From: Haemaphysalis longicornis
Lineage: Eukaryota; Arthropoda; Arachnida; Ixodida; Ixodidae
Length of the DNA: 64,000 nt
NCBI GenBank assembly: GCA_013339765.2
Contig: CM023457.1
Span: forward strand, 23,548,905-23,612,904
Direction: 5' to 3'
Shown: positions 46,920-59,269 of the stretch, one piece after another
Layout: the number at the start of each line of letters is the position of its first letter
Position numbering within the stretch: position 1 is the stretch's first letter
The notes under the pieces: generated by a model
What the model saw: the letters and a program-made list of their open reading frames with translations, nothing else
The model's database searches: none
What the model was told of the DNA's origin: nothing
Translations under genes and position numbers: made by a program

Positions 46920-48335
46920 TGGCAGAATCAGCCCATTGGAAACAACGATGGCGGCCCAATTTCAGCTTTGGTTTGAAACAATACTGTTTACTTTAGCATG
47001 GAATCGTAACGAAGGAGAATTTTAACCGAACGCAAGTTTTTTTGTGCGTGCAGTCATACAGCAATAAAGCTAACAAGCACATCCTCTATATACTTACACC
47101 TCCATACCACGGGGTTGGCGGACACAAATGATTGAGTTGATTATCAGGTCTTACAAAGCACAAAGCGTCGCCTAATACTCCCCGGTGCATTTAGAGTTAA
47201 AGAAACATTTAAACTTGTGTGGTTTAGGATGTAAGCAGGAAAGCGTAATTATCATAATTTTCCCTTTGTGCCTTTTCCTTATTTGCGTTGGTATGAAGCC
47301 AGCCGTACTGGCTATTGTTAGCTTAACCTTTTACATTCATAACGTGACGTTTGACGACCCGTAAAGGCAACGTCAAAACTTCCTGCACGTGAAGCTGTGC
47401 TGGCCGTTTGACGACCTTGGGGTCTTAAAGCGAAACTTCACGGCTTAACGACCAGCCTGCACCTAACCCTCGCTCTCCCTCCTTCTCCGCTCCGGCACCA
47501 GTTGTTCGGATGGCTCCTCAACAACGGTGACCATTGATTTGTCAATGGAGAACGTCGGGTAGAACGGCTTTGGCACTAAAACGCACCAGTAACAACGCCT
47601 TTATGTGCAGAGCCTCTCAGAGGTAAACAAAAACCCTGGAAATATGGCATCATCGCAACTTCTCAGAATAACGTTATAAACTGCCACCGGCCGGCACGGA
47701 GAGGGTCATTTATCTCGCCTCGGAAGTGAAAAACAACCCACGCGAACAGAAAAACAAACTTCGAAACTTGAAAAAAAGAAGGAATAGACGAGAAAAGCAA
47801 AATGGAATGTTGTAAAAGTGCGGAGGGATTCTCAAATAAATACACGATGTTTTACATAAAGTTCTTACAACTAGTCAGCGGTTGCTTCTACGAGAAACGG
47901 CCTTCCGGTCTTGGCGACGCCTGTGCAAGCTGCGGACCATTTCTGCTAATCTCGTTTCGTTTGTTTTGTTCTTCGCCAGAACCCGCTATTTGCTACCTTC
48001 TGCGCAAACATACATTTCGCCATCCACTCGAAAGGAATTGATCGGTGTCCTAATGGTGTAAACACAGAAACCGTACGGAGGCGCTCATTCTTGTTGACGG
48101 GTACTTCAACCTTTCGTCTAAACATCATCGAAATAGAGCTCGAGTCTCTCGGGCTTGGTTTTGCCCGCCTCAACAACAGAGCGTAGGTGCCTTGTAGTGT
48201 AGAGTAATCTTATTATTTCCCTGGTATTTTTTGATTAGGACGAGTCGCACAATGAGACACAGAACCATCGGGGGAAGATTATGGCAATTCTTAAGGATAT
48301 TTTAGTTGTAAGTTGAGATAGGCAAGGCATCGAGA
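46920..48335. other. Noncoding stretch, no gene seen
   Basis: Contains two related phrases GTTTGACGACCC and GTTTGACGACCTTGG (47349 and 47407). Otherwise nothing is recognised. Confidence 0.4.
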
Positions 48336-48339
48336 CATA

Positions 48340-48925
48340 TTTTTATTTCCGGGGTTGTCATAAGCAAAACAAAAAACAATCCCGGGCCATCTCCACTAAG
48401 TGCAAAACTAGGGCAAGGTGAAGCATGCAGTGAATAAGGTGTATTCAAAAAGATTGTTAGCTCTCTCTTGCCACACGGCCGCTCGCTGATTGAACGCCGG
48501 AGAAGCAACGGTGGGTGGAGCAATCGGCCGCTTGCTGAGATGGTGGCGCCCTCCCTTCACTGAACCGGATTTAAGCAATTAAATGAGACACAAAATGGCC
48601 GTATGAGTCTTCGTATCTCACTCCGCAGCATGCTAATAAGTGCGCTTTACAGGGAAAAAACCTTGCACATGAAACCAATTTAGAGGACAGAAATTAACAA
48701 ATTTCTTTTTAATGCAATTGAAATTCTGATTATTGGTGCATTTTTAATTTGTTTAAGATTGTGTTGATTTATTTTGAACCGGGTTTATTCACCTTACACT
48801 TGCTTTCTAAGCATCGTTTGACAAATTGATTCACCGTGGCGACATGAACGACGACAGGAGATGCCGACAAGCCCGAGCCCCTCAGCTGCTTCGCCCCTTA
48901 AAAGTCTAAGAAGGAAAGATGCAAA
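48340..48925 (-). repeat. Dispersed repeat X, copy B
   Basis: Reverse-complement match to 61797-62750. Shared blocks: TCCCGGGCCATCTCCACT, CGGAGAAGC(A)ACGGTGG-like and GCAATCG-CCGCTTGCTGAG (48500-48545), GGCGCCCTC, the AAACCGGGTTTATT block, and CACCGTGGCGACATGAACGACGACAGGAGATGCCG with CTGCTTCGCCCCTTAAAAG at 48834-48905. Short frames in copies A and B give related peptides beginning MLH.PLLLRR, which may reflect shared DNA rather than a gene. Confidence 0.65.
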
Positions 48926-49732
48926 GCAGCCAGTTATGCAGTGCCTCGCAGTCTGAACGTGAAACTTACAGGACAGATTTCTTGGAGTGTTGCAATACAT
49001 CTGAATTCATGGGCGCTTACGCACCTAGTATACTCGCACGTCTCAGATAAAGGCAATTAAATATGTTTTTCTCAAATTAAACGGGTAATGGTAAAAGCGT
49101 TCTCAGGCACGATCTGTTACCGTGTCCGGAAGTATATAAATTTCTCAAATTATTGGAATGAACGAAACAGGCTGTCCTATAAGATCTAGAAACACAACAG
49201 CTTGCAACAGGAATTGAAAATAGCTGTGCTTATCGAGAGCGACTGCGGGCTGAGCGATAGTGACGATGAATGCAACCAGGAGGAGTGCGGCATTTCATTG
49301 CAGTCCCGGAGGATTTGAACAAGGCGATTGATTAATCCTTCAGTCTTTCGAAGTAGGCGTGTTCTTTTCCTGTATTTTATAAATTGAGAAATCCACATTG
49401 ACAGGCCTTAGAGAAGTTGCCAGCGAGTAAAATTTGCAATTCGAAAGGTATCCCGCACGTTCAATTGCAAAGCAAAAAGAGAGATCAGATCCCCGCTATT
49501 TCCCAGGTAAACAATGCGAAAGGATAAAGTCAGTTGCGGGCAAAAACAGACTACATATATCTGCCCCTTTGCCGCGCGAAAAACTATTTCATTATTCGGT
49601 ATTGAAACGTAGTTATTTCTGTTCACACCTCCATCTTGGAGTAACAGCACCAACAAAACATTCGTAATGAACAAATCAGAATTCTTCATGAAAACTTCCC
49701 CTGGAGTCCAGATATTCGTTTTCCTCTTCCAC

Positions 49733-50029
49733 GTACGTACACGTACACGTACACGTACACGTACACACACACACACGCACACACACACGTACACACACAC
49801 ACACGCGTACACACACACACACACACACGTACACACACACACGCACACACACGCACACACGCACACACACACGCACACACACACGCACACACACACACAC
49901 ACACACACGCACACACGCACACACCCACACACGCACACGCACGCACACGCACACACACACGCACGCACACACCACACACGCACGCACGCACGCACGCACA
50001 CACATACACACACACACACACACGCATAG
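49733..50029. repeat. CA/GT-rich tract with ACGT units
   Basis: About 300 bp of alternating purine-pyrimidine: CGTACGTACA units, then (CA)n interrupted by CGCA, CGTACA and CCACA. The 271-codon minus-strand frame across it is a repeat artefact. Confidence 0.97.
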
Positions 50030-50569
50030 TAATAAAAGTCCATTACTGGAAATCCCTTCGGTTCTCTGTGAGGCGGACTGCGATTGAATAGACTGATGAA
50101 GTAACTAAAATTGGGGATGAAGTACGGATTCAGGTAATTAAGAACAGGACGCAATCTTTTATAATCGCTAATGCGCACTGCGTGTGCACATTCCTTTATT
50201 TTAGCGCTGTAACGCATGCCCACCGCTACACCTCAAGAGTACAACAGCTGACGTCACCCGTGTGGTAGCCCGAGTTCCACATCTCGCGTGCACGGGTCGT
50301 TAATCGCTATTTCATTGTAAGGGCACAACGCAACGAAATATATCATGATCAAAAAAATTACAAATATCTCTGTTCTAATTATGCTATCGTAGGGAGTTGC
50401 CAATCCCACCTTTTTCTAGTGGCGATAGCGTACCTGCACTTCTGTGCATCCATGCGTCGGTGCTACATCGCGCACTTTTCTACAGGAAGCCTAAATCGAC
50501 GCTACCTACATAGTATCCTTTCCAACATCGAATGACGGAAAGCCAAAGCTGTTAGGAGAGGTTGCTTTG

Positions 50570-50997
50570 AGGGGACTCTGCAACACTTACAAGCGCTTCA
50601 CTGGTTCTTCGCGTCTGGAAGCACTGCAAAAGCTATAATTGTCGCCAGCATGGAGCGGCACTGTTTGAGTTTTGATCGTCGCAGCATATACGGCTGTTGC
50701 TTCCGCTGTGATTTTGTGGCTTTCCTTTTAAAGTGGCTATCAAATGTGTTCGTTGCTGCACCTAAAAGAAAGCCGGCGAATAGCCGCTACACCGCTGTAA
50801 TGACGTAATTTCACCGCTCGCAGAACGCTGGGACCATGAAAGAGAGCAAGTCTGTAAATTATGTGATGAGCATAGAGTCGTAATTTTTGGCTGAGGTTCT
50901 TTGCGACCCCCTAAACAAAGCACGGGGTGTCTTGGTTGACTACATTCTGCAAGCAGTTACGATTTCGAAAGAAACTGAAAAGTGTTGCAGGGTTCCT
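50570..50997 (+). mobile_element. MITE copy 3 (AGGGGACTCTGCAACACTT ends)
   Basis: Left end AGGGGACTCTGCAACACTT and right end AGTGTTGCAGGGTTCCT, followed by TTAA. Internal landmarks as in copy 2 (GGAGCGGCACTG, AATAGCCGCTACA, TAATGACGTAATTTC, GGTTCTTTGCGACCCCC). About 430 bp, no ORF. Confidence 0.85.
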
Positions 50998-51639
50998 TTA
51001 AGAATAATTCGGCTTTACAAGTATATATAGAAGGAGGGCCCCGGAACACGCGAGACCACGTCTTTCTTGCAGCTTTTCGTTCAGATGAGAATCCCGAAAC
51101 ACCGGGAGAAACGACGGAACCTTGAGATGTCCGTGCAGCCCGTGCGTACCGAGAAAAAGTGTTTGCGCAGGCAAATGGGTGGTTGTTAGAAGTTCCTTGC
51201 ACGCTCATACAATATGGATTTTGCTCCTGACTGCATTCTAATGACAGGTTCGATTCAGAGCGGAGAGCATTCGAAGAATTGCATCTGGTTGAGCTCTCGC
51301 ATAGAGGAAACTGCTCGTGAGGTTGCGCGCAGCTAATGCCGTTTGCACTCCATTTCAGGGCGCAGCTAGTCGCGGCCGCGCTGAAGTTCCCATTGTTGCC
51401 TCAAGTACGCATCTCATTACGCGCGCGAGAGCGCAGTTCCGAGTAATCTGGGCCAGGAACAAATTCACGTCCTATTTAACTTTCTTCGCTCTGAAAATGC
51501 CACGCTGAAAATGCCATATAGCTTGGAGGCGGAATAATCACGACTTGAGTCAAGTTCGCATGTTATGAAGCAACACCCGCGGATTTTCTGATGCATACTT
51601 CCCCAGACCATCTTCTCTCTCTCAGACACATAGTGGGCG

Positions 51640-51847
51640 GCTGCGATAAGTCTGTCCTAGACCCTCCCTAACATCCACCTTTCCACGGAGCTTTGGGAGA
51701 GAGCCTTAGCCATCTCCGGCCTCGAAGATCAGCTGCGCCTTATCGAAAGGGCTGTCGACGCGGCCCGAGCTCCAGGCATCCTGGAATGAGGACGCCTCTC
51801 TGAAGCATTGTCTGGATTTAATTAAAGTTTATTCTCTCTCTCTCTTT
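51640..51847 (+). mobile_element. LINE 3' end (RT C-terminus and 3' UTR)
   Basis: The plus strand reads about LWERALAISGLEDQLRLIER then AVDAARAPGILE and a stop at 51787, wording common at the C-terminus of I/Jockey-group tick LINEs. A short 3' UTR with AATTAAAGTTTATTCTCTCTCTC ends at the CT run. The copy is strongly 5' truncated. Confidence 0.65.
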
Positions 51848-51871
51848 CACCGGCGTGATACATTCAGCCGT

Positions 51872-51875
<4 letters not shown>

Positions 51876-51935
<60 letters not shown>
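51876..51935. repeat. (CAT)n(CAG)n compound microsatellite
   Basis: About nine CAT/ATC triplets followed by about eleven CAG triplets. Read in reverse it is a (GCT)(GAT) tail; sequence to 52010 (CCACTGCAGAACGAACGCCTCTCCCA) matches the 3' end typical of RTE-like LINEs on the minus strand. Confidence 0.95.
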
Positions 51936-52014
51936 TGGTTGTATCCACTGCAGAACGAACGCCTCTCCCAAATATCTCCAACCACGCCTATCGAGTGCGA
52001 GTTGAGTCCATGTT

Positions 52015-53380
52015 TTCCTTCCGAATTTTCGCAACTCGTCTCGTCGTCATGTACTCGGCCGTTTTGCTGTTTATTTTCGTTTAAAACTCGTGTTTGGACG
52101 TGTGGCGCGCAGATACGCGTGCATACGCGAAAACGCGCGTGTGAACACCCTTCACCAACTTCCCGGCACACCCCTACATGCTCTACCACGGCGTACCAAT
52201 GTTGTTACGTTCTACCACCGTTGTGCGAAGTTCTCAGGGTGAAGATGTCCAATCTCGTACGGAATAAGCACATCTACTAATATTAATTACTGAGCGGTGA
52301 TTTCTTGGCCTGCAGTGTTATGTCTTTATTCACTTCCGTCCGCACAGTATGACGAAACACTCTGCCTATGTGGGCGAATTATTCAAAGTTTGGGCGGTTG
52401 GTTGATTAGCCGTATTTAACGTCCTTCGCTGAAACGCCCACAAGCATACACAAATGCACATGTGTTAGCCATGATGTTTAAAGCGGTCTTTTTCGGCAGG
52501 CCTTAATGTATCAACGTTGAAGCTTAGTACCTCGATGTATGGAACGTGCTTCTAAGCGTTGTCAATCAAATACAACTCCAGTTGTACTTGTTTGAAGGTC
52601 GCGGCGGTTCGTTAACGTTACGTCAAAGGGCACTTACATCGGAAGGTTTTAGGGAAACGACGTCTTGAAAGGTTCCCACTTATGCAGTGTTGAGCTATAA
52701 AGGTGGCGTTTAAACTGAGTGCTTGGAAAACGTACGGTACTATGAAGTGCTCTATTTGAAAACACCGCCACCATTAACGTAACTCGTCGTCCTGCTAACC
52801 GAAGCCAAGCCAAGGTTACAACCACCGACCGTTTCCGTCGAGTCTCATATTGCGGCGCCGGACAGAAGCATCCGCGTACGTGTCTAATGATTTTTCCGTG
52901 ACCTATTTTGAAACACGTTCATCTGTGCCGTATTCACAAGAACAATACAATTTGCATTTTAATACAAGGCGCGCAGACAGCGTTTTCCAAAATTGGTAAG
53001 GTATTTTATGTTTAACACATTATTTCTTTGTGATGAAAGACAAGCATGGAGAAACAAGAACGTAAGTAGTAATAAAGGGAATGTTCCGTGCCAATAAATC
53101 CCAAGGAACGGAGGCCTTTTGCTTACAGAAATACCGTTGTGGTACGTTCGGAATGCAAATCCGCGATATCGCCACGCAGAAGCTCCCCCAAAAGGTGTGG
53201 TTTTAACTACCTACGATAGCATTAAGAACAGAGAAATTTTTAATTCTTCTGATTAGCATATCTGTCATTGCTTTGTGTTGTTTCTATTTGAAACACTGAT
53301 TATGCCGATCAGGTCATCTCTTTAAAGAAAACCTAAGAGGAATGAGAACACAAGTGTGAGAGAATTGTCAACACCAGATA
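52015..53380. other. Noncoding stretch, no gene seen
   Basis: A phrase TTGATTAGCCGTATTTAACGTCC (52401 onwards, split here as TTGATTAGCC and TATTTAACGTCC) resembles the start of repeat R. Nothing else is supported. Confidence 0.4.
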
Positions 53381-53381
53381 A

Positions 53382-53468
<87 letters not shown>

Positions 53469-53469
53469 T
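53382..53469. repeat. (TTGA)n microsatellite
   Basis: About 21 near-perfect TTGA units. Confidence 0.97.
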
Positions 53470-54554
53470 AGTGAATGCTAAAGAATTAGTGTTGAATTGT
53501 GGAATGGACATGCTGGGTATTTTGTCCGCCGCCATATAGCGCAGCTGTTGTCGACGTAGATGGCTCAGAGCATCGCCGCATACAACAAACCGGTGCGATT
53601 TGTTCATAAAGGGTCACGAGGAAGGCAGCTCATTTATTGTTTGCACGTAATTATGTGGTACCTACAGCGACACGTGGTCATGCGTCCTTCCATATTACCA
53701 TCGTACTTGTCTTTTTGTAACGTTTTCTTCCTCTTTAGATTACAGTGCGTCAGAGGTATTACGGTGCATGAGAGGGAAAAAGACTGAGGGAAAAATTCAC
53801 AGAGCTTTGTTTTCTGTCTCTCACTCCATCGTTAGGGGACGAATGTTAGGCGTATTCATTCTTCCTAGATAGGCGAAGTCTTGCCTCACATAATTCAATT
53901 TTTGTGAAATATTACATCAAGGTTACAGAACAACATTAGAATCCTGTGCTCGCACAGGTTTTTCTTCGCGAGCAGTAGACAGCGCTCTATCCAATCTTTT
54001 TTATCAATTATAGTTATTCTCTGCTTTATTCACATTAAACATAACTCACCGAGTTTAAGATTTGTGGTGCCGTTCCGCCCTCGGAACGTTTAGGGCCAAA
54101 TGTTTTGCAGAATGCGAATGGTGATATGTTATAAGCGCTTCAAAGGCGAATTCGAATTACCAAATTGCAACATTTAGGTTACCATTCTTTGTGATTGAAG
54201 CAAAGCCACTTAGATTCAAATTTCCGACCTTAGCGTCGCGCTACGCCCTTTCCAAGCGACAACACCGGGAAAGTCACCCTCACCGTAACTAAAAGTTGGC
54301 AACTGCGACGCGAAAGACAAAACGCTCCGCAGCAACCATGGCGACGTGCTACGCAGGCGAAAGCGCTAGGAGCTTTTTCGTAAAAAGATGCAATGCCGTC
54401 CTGCAAGGTTCTCACTTACGCGTGTGCGCGTGCGTCTGTGCGAATTTGCGGTCTCCGTGAATTTTTTTTTTATGCCCATAAGCTTTCGACGTGCCTACAC
54501 GCTGCCCAAAATTTCCAGAACTGCGTGGGGCAACAATGGAATCCCCCTTATGCT

Positions 54555-54587
<33 letters not shown>

Positions 54588-54590
54588 AAA

Positions 54591-54622
<32 letters not shown>

Positions 54623-54626
54623 AAAA
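54555..54626. repeat. (GAAA)n microsatellite
   Basis: GAAA units with one extra A-rich interruption near 54588. Confidence 0.97.
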
Positions 54627-55245
54627 ACACATGAACCCTGTTCTACGAACTAAAGCAGAGGAGATAAATTTAAGCCGGCACGGTGCTGGCGACATATGTG
54701 GCCCCGCTGTACTGGTATACCCGTAGATCCCACTTCGCGGAAGCTCTGACAAAGGAGATGGCTTGGCGACACACAGTAATGGCGCTTCAGACCGCACTCT
54801 ATTGGCGTCACATCCCGCGCTCGCTACATATAGCGGTGTCACACGCCGCCTGATAATGACCCAGACGGAAACCATCACCGGGGGACATGAGACACCCGCG
54901 GCTGATATAGAAGACTAAAAGTGGCGCAAAGCAAGACAACAACGACGCTTAGGGGAATCGATTGGACGCGCCTTTTGCTTCCTTCCGGTGGGATGGGGTT
55001 TGGAGATATCTTGGCCTGCTGTGATGCTGCGCTGTCATTGTTGGAAGTTCTTGTTCGTAGTAGTGATATTTTATCACCAATGTGCAGGCCCATGTTGCTA
55101 CGTGATGACGGTACGGACGTTACTCTGACGAGTTGAATGTCCATTTGATGCGGCGTCGTGCAGAGAGATGTTTGAAAATAAGGGCAACCGAGATTTCGCG
55201 CATCAATGCCCTCCCATGTGATAAAACCGTTTAAACACTACAAAG

Positions 55246-55790
55246 TTGAAGGACAGCCTATTAATTATCATCATCTTCATCATCATCCCAATCCTGCTAG
55301 CTTCCACTGCAGGAAGACAGGCCTCGCCCATGTTCCTCAAACCATTCACAGCGTGCGAAGAGCTGGTACTTTCTATGCTTCCAAATTCAGGGATTTCCTT
55401 CCTCCATCAATTTAATGATCTTTTTTATGGTCCTAGTCCAATAACTCCGTAGCCGCTCTGTGACCCTAGCGCAGCACTCGCTTTCAGTTTTCCGCCTTAC
55501 ATGCCAAGAGCACGTTCAGTTGGTCCTCATTAACTATGATGTCGTTCACTCCAACATTTTGTTCTCTGATACGGGGTACCCGTTTCCTGTTACGCTATCT
55601 GTTACTCCACAGGTCCGTCGATAGTTCTAGCAAATGGCAGAAGCGTGTGTCAACCCGCTGTCCTTGCATGCTCTCTGGCGCCGCCATCGGCAGCCGACTC
55701 ATTTACGTGCACCGAGGTATACGCGTGGCCTTCAGTTATACCCAGTTTAGGTTTTCTAGCTTGTGCTGCCTTCTATAGGCAAGTAATCTC
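55246..55790 (-). mobile_element. Probable RTE-like LINE 3' region
   Basis: ATTATCATCATCTTCATCATCATCCC followed by CCACTGCAGGAAGACAGGCCTCGCCCATG (55255-55330, described in parts) is, in reverse, the (GAT)n-tailed 3' end seen at 56220-56305 on the plus strand. No clear RT residues could be read further in. The two 3' ends therefore point away from each other around 55790. Confidence 0.4.
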
Positions 55791-55794
55791 AAAT

Positions 55795-56310
55795 AATGAA
55801 AAGTAAACTACCCCTGCCACTCAAAAGGAAAATCTACAGCCAGTGCATACTGCCGGTGATGACATCGGGAGATGATACTTAGCGCCTTACGAATTAACTA
55901 GAAAGCAAACTTAGTTTGGCTCAGCGAGCCATGGAACGAATAATGTTAGGAAAAACACTCATGGACAAGAAACGAGCTGCCTGGATCAGAGAACAAACTA
56001 GATTTCACTATATCATAGTTCAAATACAGAAAAAGAAATTGACTTTGGCTGGCTATGTAGTGAGACGAACCGGCAACGCGTGGGCAATTATAGCATACCA
56101 GGAGATGGGTGTAGAAGAAGGGGGCGGCCAGTAATTCCGTTGGAGGAATTAAATAAGGAAATTCGGGAGTAAACTGTGGACTCGAGTGGCGCAGCGCTGG
56201 AGCGGTTGGAGGTCAATGGGAGAGGCCTTCATACTGCAGTCGTTTTGAGCTAGCTGAGGATTGATGGTGGGGATTATGATGATGATGATGATGACGACGA
56301 CGATGACTTC
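55795..56310 (+). pseudogene. RTE-like LINE reverse transcriptase C-terminus with (GAT)n tail
   Basis: The plus strand reads KLPLPLKRKIYSQCILPVMT near 55803-55862, then after a short break AQRAMERIMLGKTLMDKKRA and WIREQTRF, followed by LTLAGYVVRRTGNAWAI (56040-56090). These are the standard C-terminal blocks of RTE-type LINE proteins (LKRKV-SCVLPVLTYG, AQRAMERAMLG-SLRDR, W-WAGHVAR). The frame is broken once near 55870-55910. The 3' UTR has GGCCTTCATACTGCAGT and a GAT/GAC tail (56270-56306). The catalytic core is missing because of 5' truncation. Confidence 0.8.
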
Positions 56311-56314
56311 TAGC

Positions 56315-57195
56315 GGAGGCCCAGATGCTTTCAGAAAGCTCCGAATAATTCACGAATTCACAATTACCAGTCACTAACCTCAAAATCTCTCCAGGAAGTA
56401 ACGACAGAGAAGGAAACGTCGAAAAGATATCTGCGACATGATCTCCAATCACCGTGCCTCTCAGTTAGATGACTTTTTCATCTCTTTTGTAGTTACAAGT
56501 GACAAAACCATGGTTTGGAAGACGCCTGCCTTCTATACTTAACCTGTTCGAGCTCCGCCATCTGCGTGCACTTCAATTGGAAGAGGGCCACTAATTGCAC
56601 TGCGTCGGGTCATACTGTATTAACTTTCCATGAGCGCGAGTGCTAAAAATGCGAGCTTCTTTCTGAAACTGACGGCTTATACAAAAATGGTGGTTAAAGG
56701 GGCTCGATTGCTTGACGAACGGGCCGTCAAGCGAACGTCTGTACGGCATGTTGGCTAAACGAACCGTAAAGAGGTGTGCAGTCCCCTTGGTTGGCAGAAG
56801 GCAACTCGAACACGTTTTGATAAACTACTGCTTCTGATTTGAACTCCGCCATGTTATAACCCTTGTGCCCCGGTTATGACAACCAATTTCGATAAGTATC
56901 GCTGAACTTAATGAACCGCAGCGAGCGAGGTAAAGGACCTAGAATCGCCAGAATCTCGGGGACAAAACCGTACAATTGTAATATTAAGAACGGCACAAGA
57001 AAATGTAGCGAATAGCAAGAAAAAATGCTGTAATCATTTGTGCATGTAGATGCCGGACCTAAAAATCAATTCGGTGCGTCATTTCGTGCGCTTCAAGTTG
57101 TATCATTATTTAAGATTTGAATGTGAACATCGACGGAACCCTGTCTGGTTGGGTCAAACTAGATGGATAGGAAAACACACCAACCGAGGGCGTTT
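56315..57195. other. Noncoding stretch, no gene seen
   Basis: A small hairpin GCTTGACGAACGGGCCGTCAAGC lies near 56709 (described as complementary halves GCTTGACG and CGTCAAGC). Otherwise nothing is recognised. Confidence 0.4.
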
Positions 57196-57198
57196 CTT

Positions 57199-57255
57199 GA
57201 AGGCAGTCTCAACGTTTCGGAGCATACTCGGCTCCTTCATCAGGGGTGACTGTGT
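57199..57255 (-). ncRNA. Hammerhead-ribozyme-like motif, Penelope-element type
   Basis: On the minus strand: CAGTC (possible stem I), CTGATGA (57243-57237), a perfect 5-bp stem II GGAGC/GCTCC (57235-57231 with 57223-57219) closed by a 7-base loop, GAAA (57218-57215), then CGTTGA and GACTG, which pairs with CAGTC. CUGAUGA, stem II and GAAA are the invariant hammerhead core. Stem III is not visible and ACCC separates stem I from the core, so it is probably not active. Motifs of this kind are known in Penelope-like retroelement terminal repeats; no Penelope RT or GIY-YIG domain is seen nearby. Confidence 0.4.
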
Positions 57256-57259
57256 AAAA

Positions 57260-58175
57260 CGAGAAGCAGCAGTTATATAACGTGTCACCTTTTCTTTTTT
57301 TCTATTAGCTGTATCTTGCCCTCGCGCGTCGGGGGCCGTGGGCGTAGATGGCGGGAAGGGGTCATAGGAATCTGTTGAGTCCTCTTCAAGACCCCCCACC
57401 CATGAGCAACCACACTGACCAGTAACATAATGTCGTATAAGCATTTTATAAACGGGTCTTGGTCAACAACTTCGGCGAAACTCATAATGTGCGCGGGGAA
57501 TTCTTTTTTTTCTTTCGAACCCTGCCATTTACGTCTGCAGTGGGGTGCCGTACTGATGACCGGCCGCTAATGTGTTCTTATCAACGGAGCGCTGCTCGTG
57601 AAAGGGACGATGGGAGACAGGAAACGTCTACGCGTCGACGAAGCTAGGAACGACGCCTGGCAACACCTGCCGTCAGCGCAAGCGTCGTACATCATGCATG
57701 ATGGGCGAGGTAGACGACCAACGACAGCGATAGGACGCGCACTGCACCTAATGTAATGCACACAGGGACGGCCAGAGACCAGATCGTTACAGCACAAACA
57801 GTCCAACGTGCACGCTCCTGTAGGGATCAGGGGCTAGAAACATTAGCGACACTGGCACTCGATGTAATCACCGATGCTACTCGGCTCCCCCTGTGCCTTA
57901 GCAATGCTGCATAGATGGGAGAAACGGCCTTAGTCACCGCACTGAAGCCGCACAAGCTACCGGCTTGCAACCCCCCCCCCCCCCCCTTGTTGTTTACATC
58001 TTAATATTTCAGAAATTTCAAATGCCAGTTCTTGCGCGCCGAACCTGCACCTTGGCTGTGACATATGAGCCGTAATAAAATGCTACGGAAGAATTCCCCG
58101 GGCACTTCAATCTGTTTATATGATTTTAATGCCGAAGCCAGCGGCGATCAAAGCCTTCTCCCCTGCTGCATCGTG
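57260..58175. other. Noncoding stretch, no gene seen
   Basis: Includes a poly-C run at 57969-57986. If the hammerhead-like motif belongs to a Penelope-like element, part of that element's noncoding end probably extends to about 57480. No RT residues are readable. Confidence 0.4.
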
Positions 58176-58180
58176 TTTGC

Positions 58181-58256
<76 letters not shown>
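58181..58256. repeat. (CT)n microsatellite
   Basis: About 38 uninterrupted CT units. Confidence 0.97.
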
Positions 58257-58257
<1 letters not shown>

Positions 58258-58384
58258 GCGGCAGCAGCTTCCCCCTAGTCGGAGCTCCCCTCCATGCGCA
58301 CCTGTCATGTTCACATACCGTTACGTTCACCTGTAACGTGGCACGCGCCAGGCTAGCTCTATTTCTATCCTGGCACTGTGTTGT

Positions 58385-58906
<522 letters not shown>

Positions 58907-59072
58907 GGGGGATATACGCGGCGGGCGAGGCGGAAATGTGTCGCTATGTCGTGATAGCTGAGTAGGCTATCTCTAGCTGACCTGGCACCGTGCGATTGGG
59001 ACGATGCTCTGGCCGGCTGTGAAAGGGAACTCTCGAGCAGCACAATGGGCCGCCTCATAACCCCCATCCCCG

Positions 59073-59266
59073 TAAGAGCAGGGGTGAACAACCACGTGCT
59101 TTGCGCGAAAAAAGCAGCATATAAAGAAGGAACGGGGCAAGCGTTTTTGCACGCTTGCCCTTTTCCCGTTCTTCCTGTATGTACTGCCTTTTTCGCGCGA
59201 AGTTCGTGTTTGTTCACCGAAGATGCACCAACTCGCCCAACAACAAGTTCTTCTAAGAGCAGGGGT
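59073..59266 (+). mobile_element. Short LINE 3' end with inverted 5' part and 13-bp target-site duplication
   Basis: TAAGAGCAGGGGT occurs exactly at 59073-59085 and 59254-59266. The 168 bp between them form a near-perfect hairpin: GTGCTTTGCGCGAAAAAAGC and GGAACGGGGCAAGCG (left) against GCTTGCCCTTTTCCCGTTC and GCCTTTTTCGCGCGAAG (right), centre near 59147. The unpaired 3' part ends CACCAACTCGCCCAACAACA then AGTTCTTC, matching the insert end at 22350-22383. The structure is as expected from twin-primed LINE insertion. Confidence 0.7.
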
Positions 59267-59269
59267 ACA

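Noticed and set aside
49408..50223. 271-codon minus-strand frame, apparently Cys/Val-rich
   Set aside because: It is the translation of the CA/GT tract; open in several frames on both strands and without start context.
51855..52280. 141-codon frame with poly-Ser and poly-Ala
   Set aside because: Microsatellite (CAT)(CAG) read in frame; the flanking sequence matches a LINE tail.
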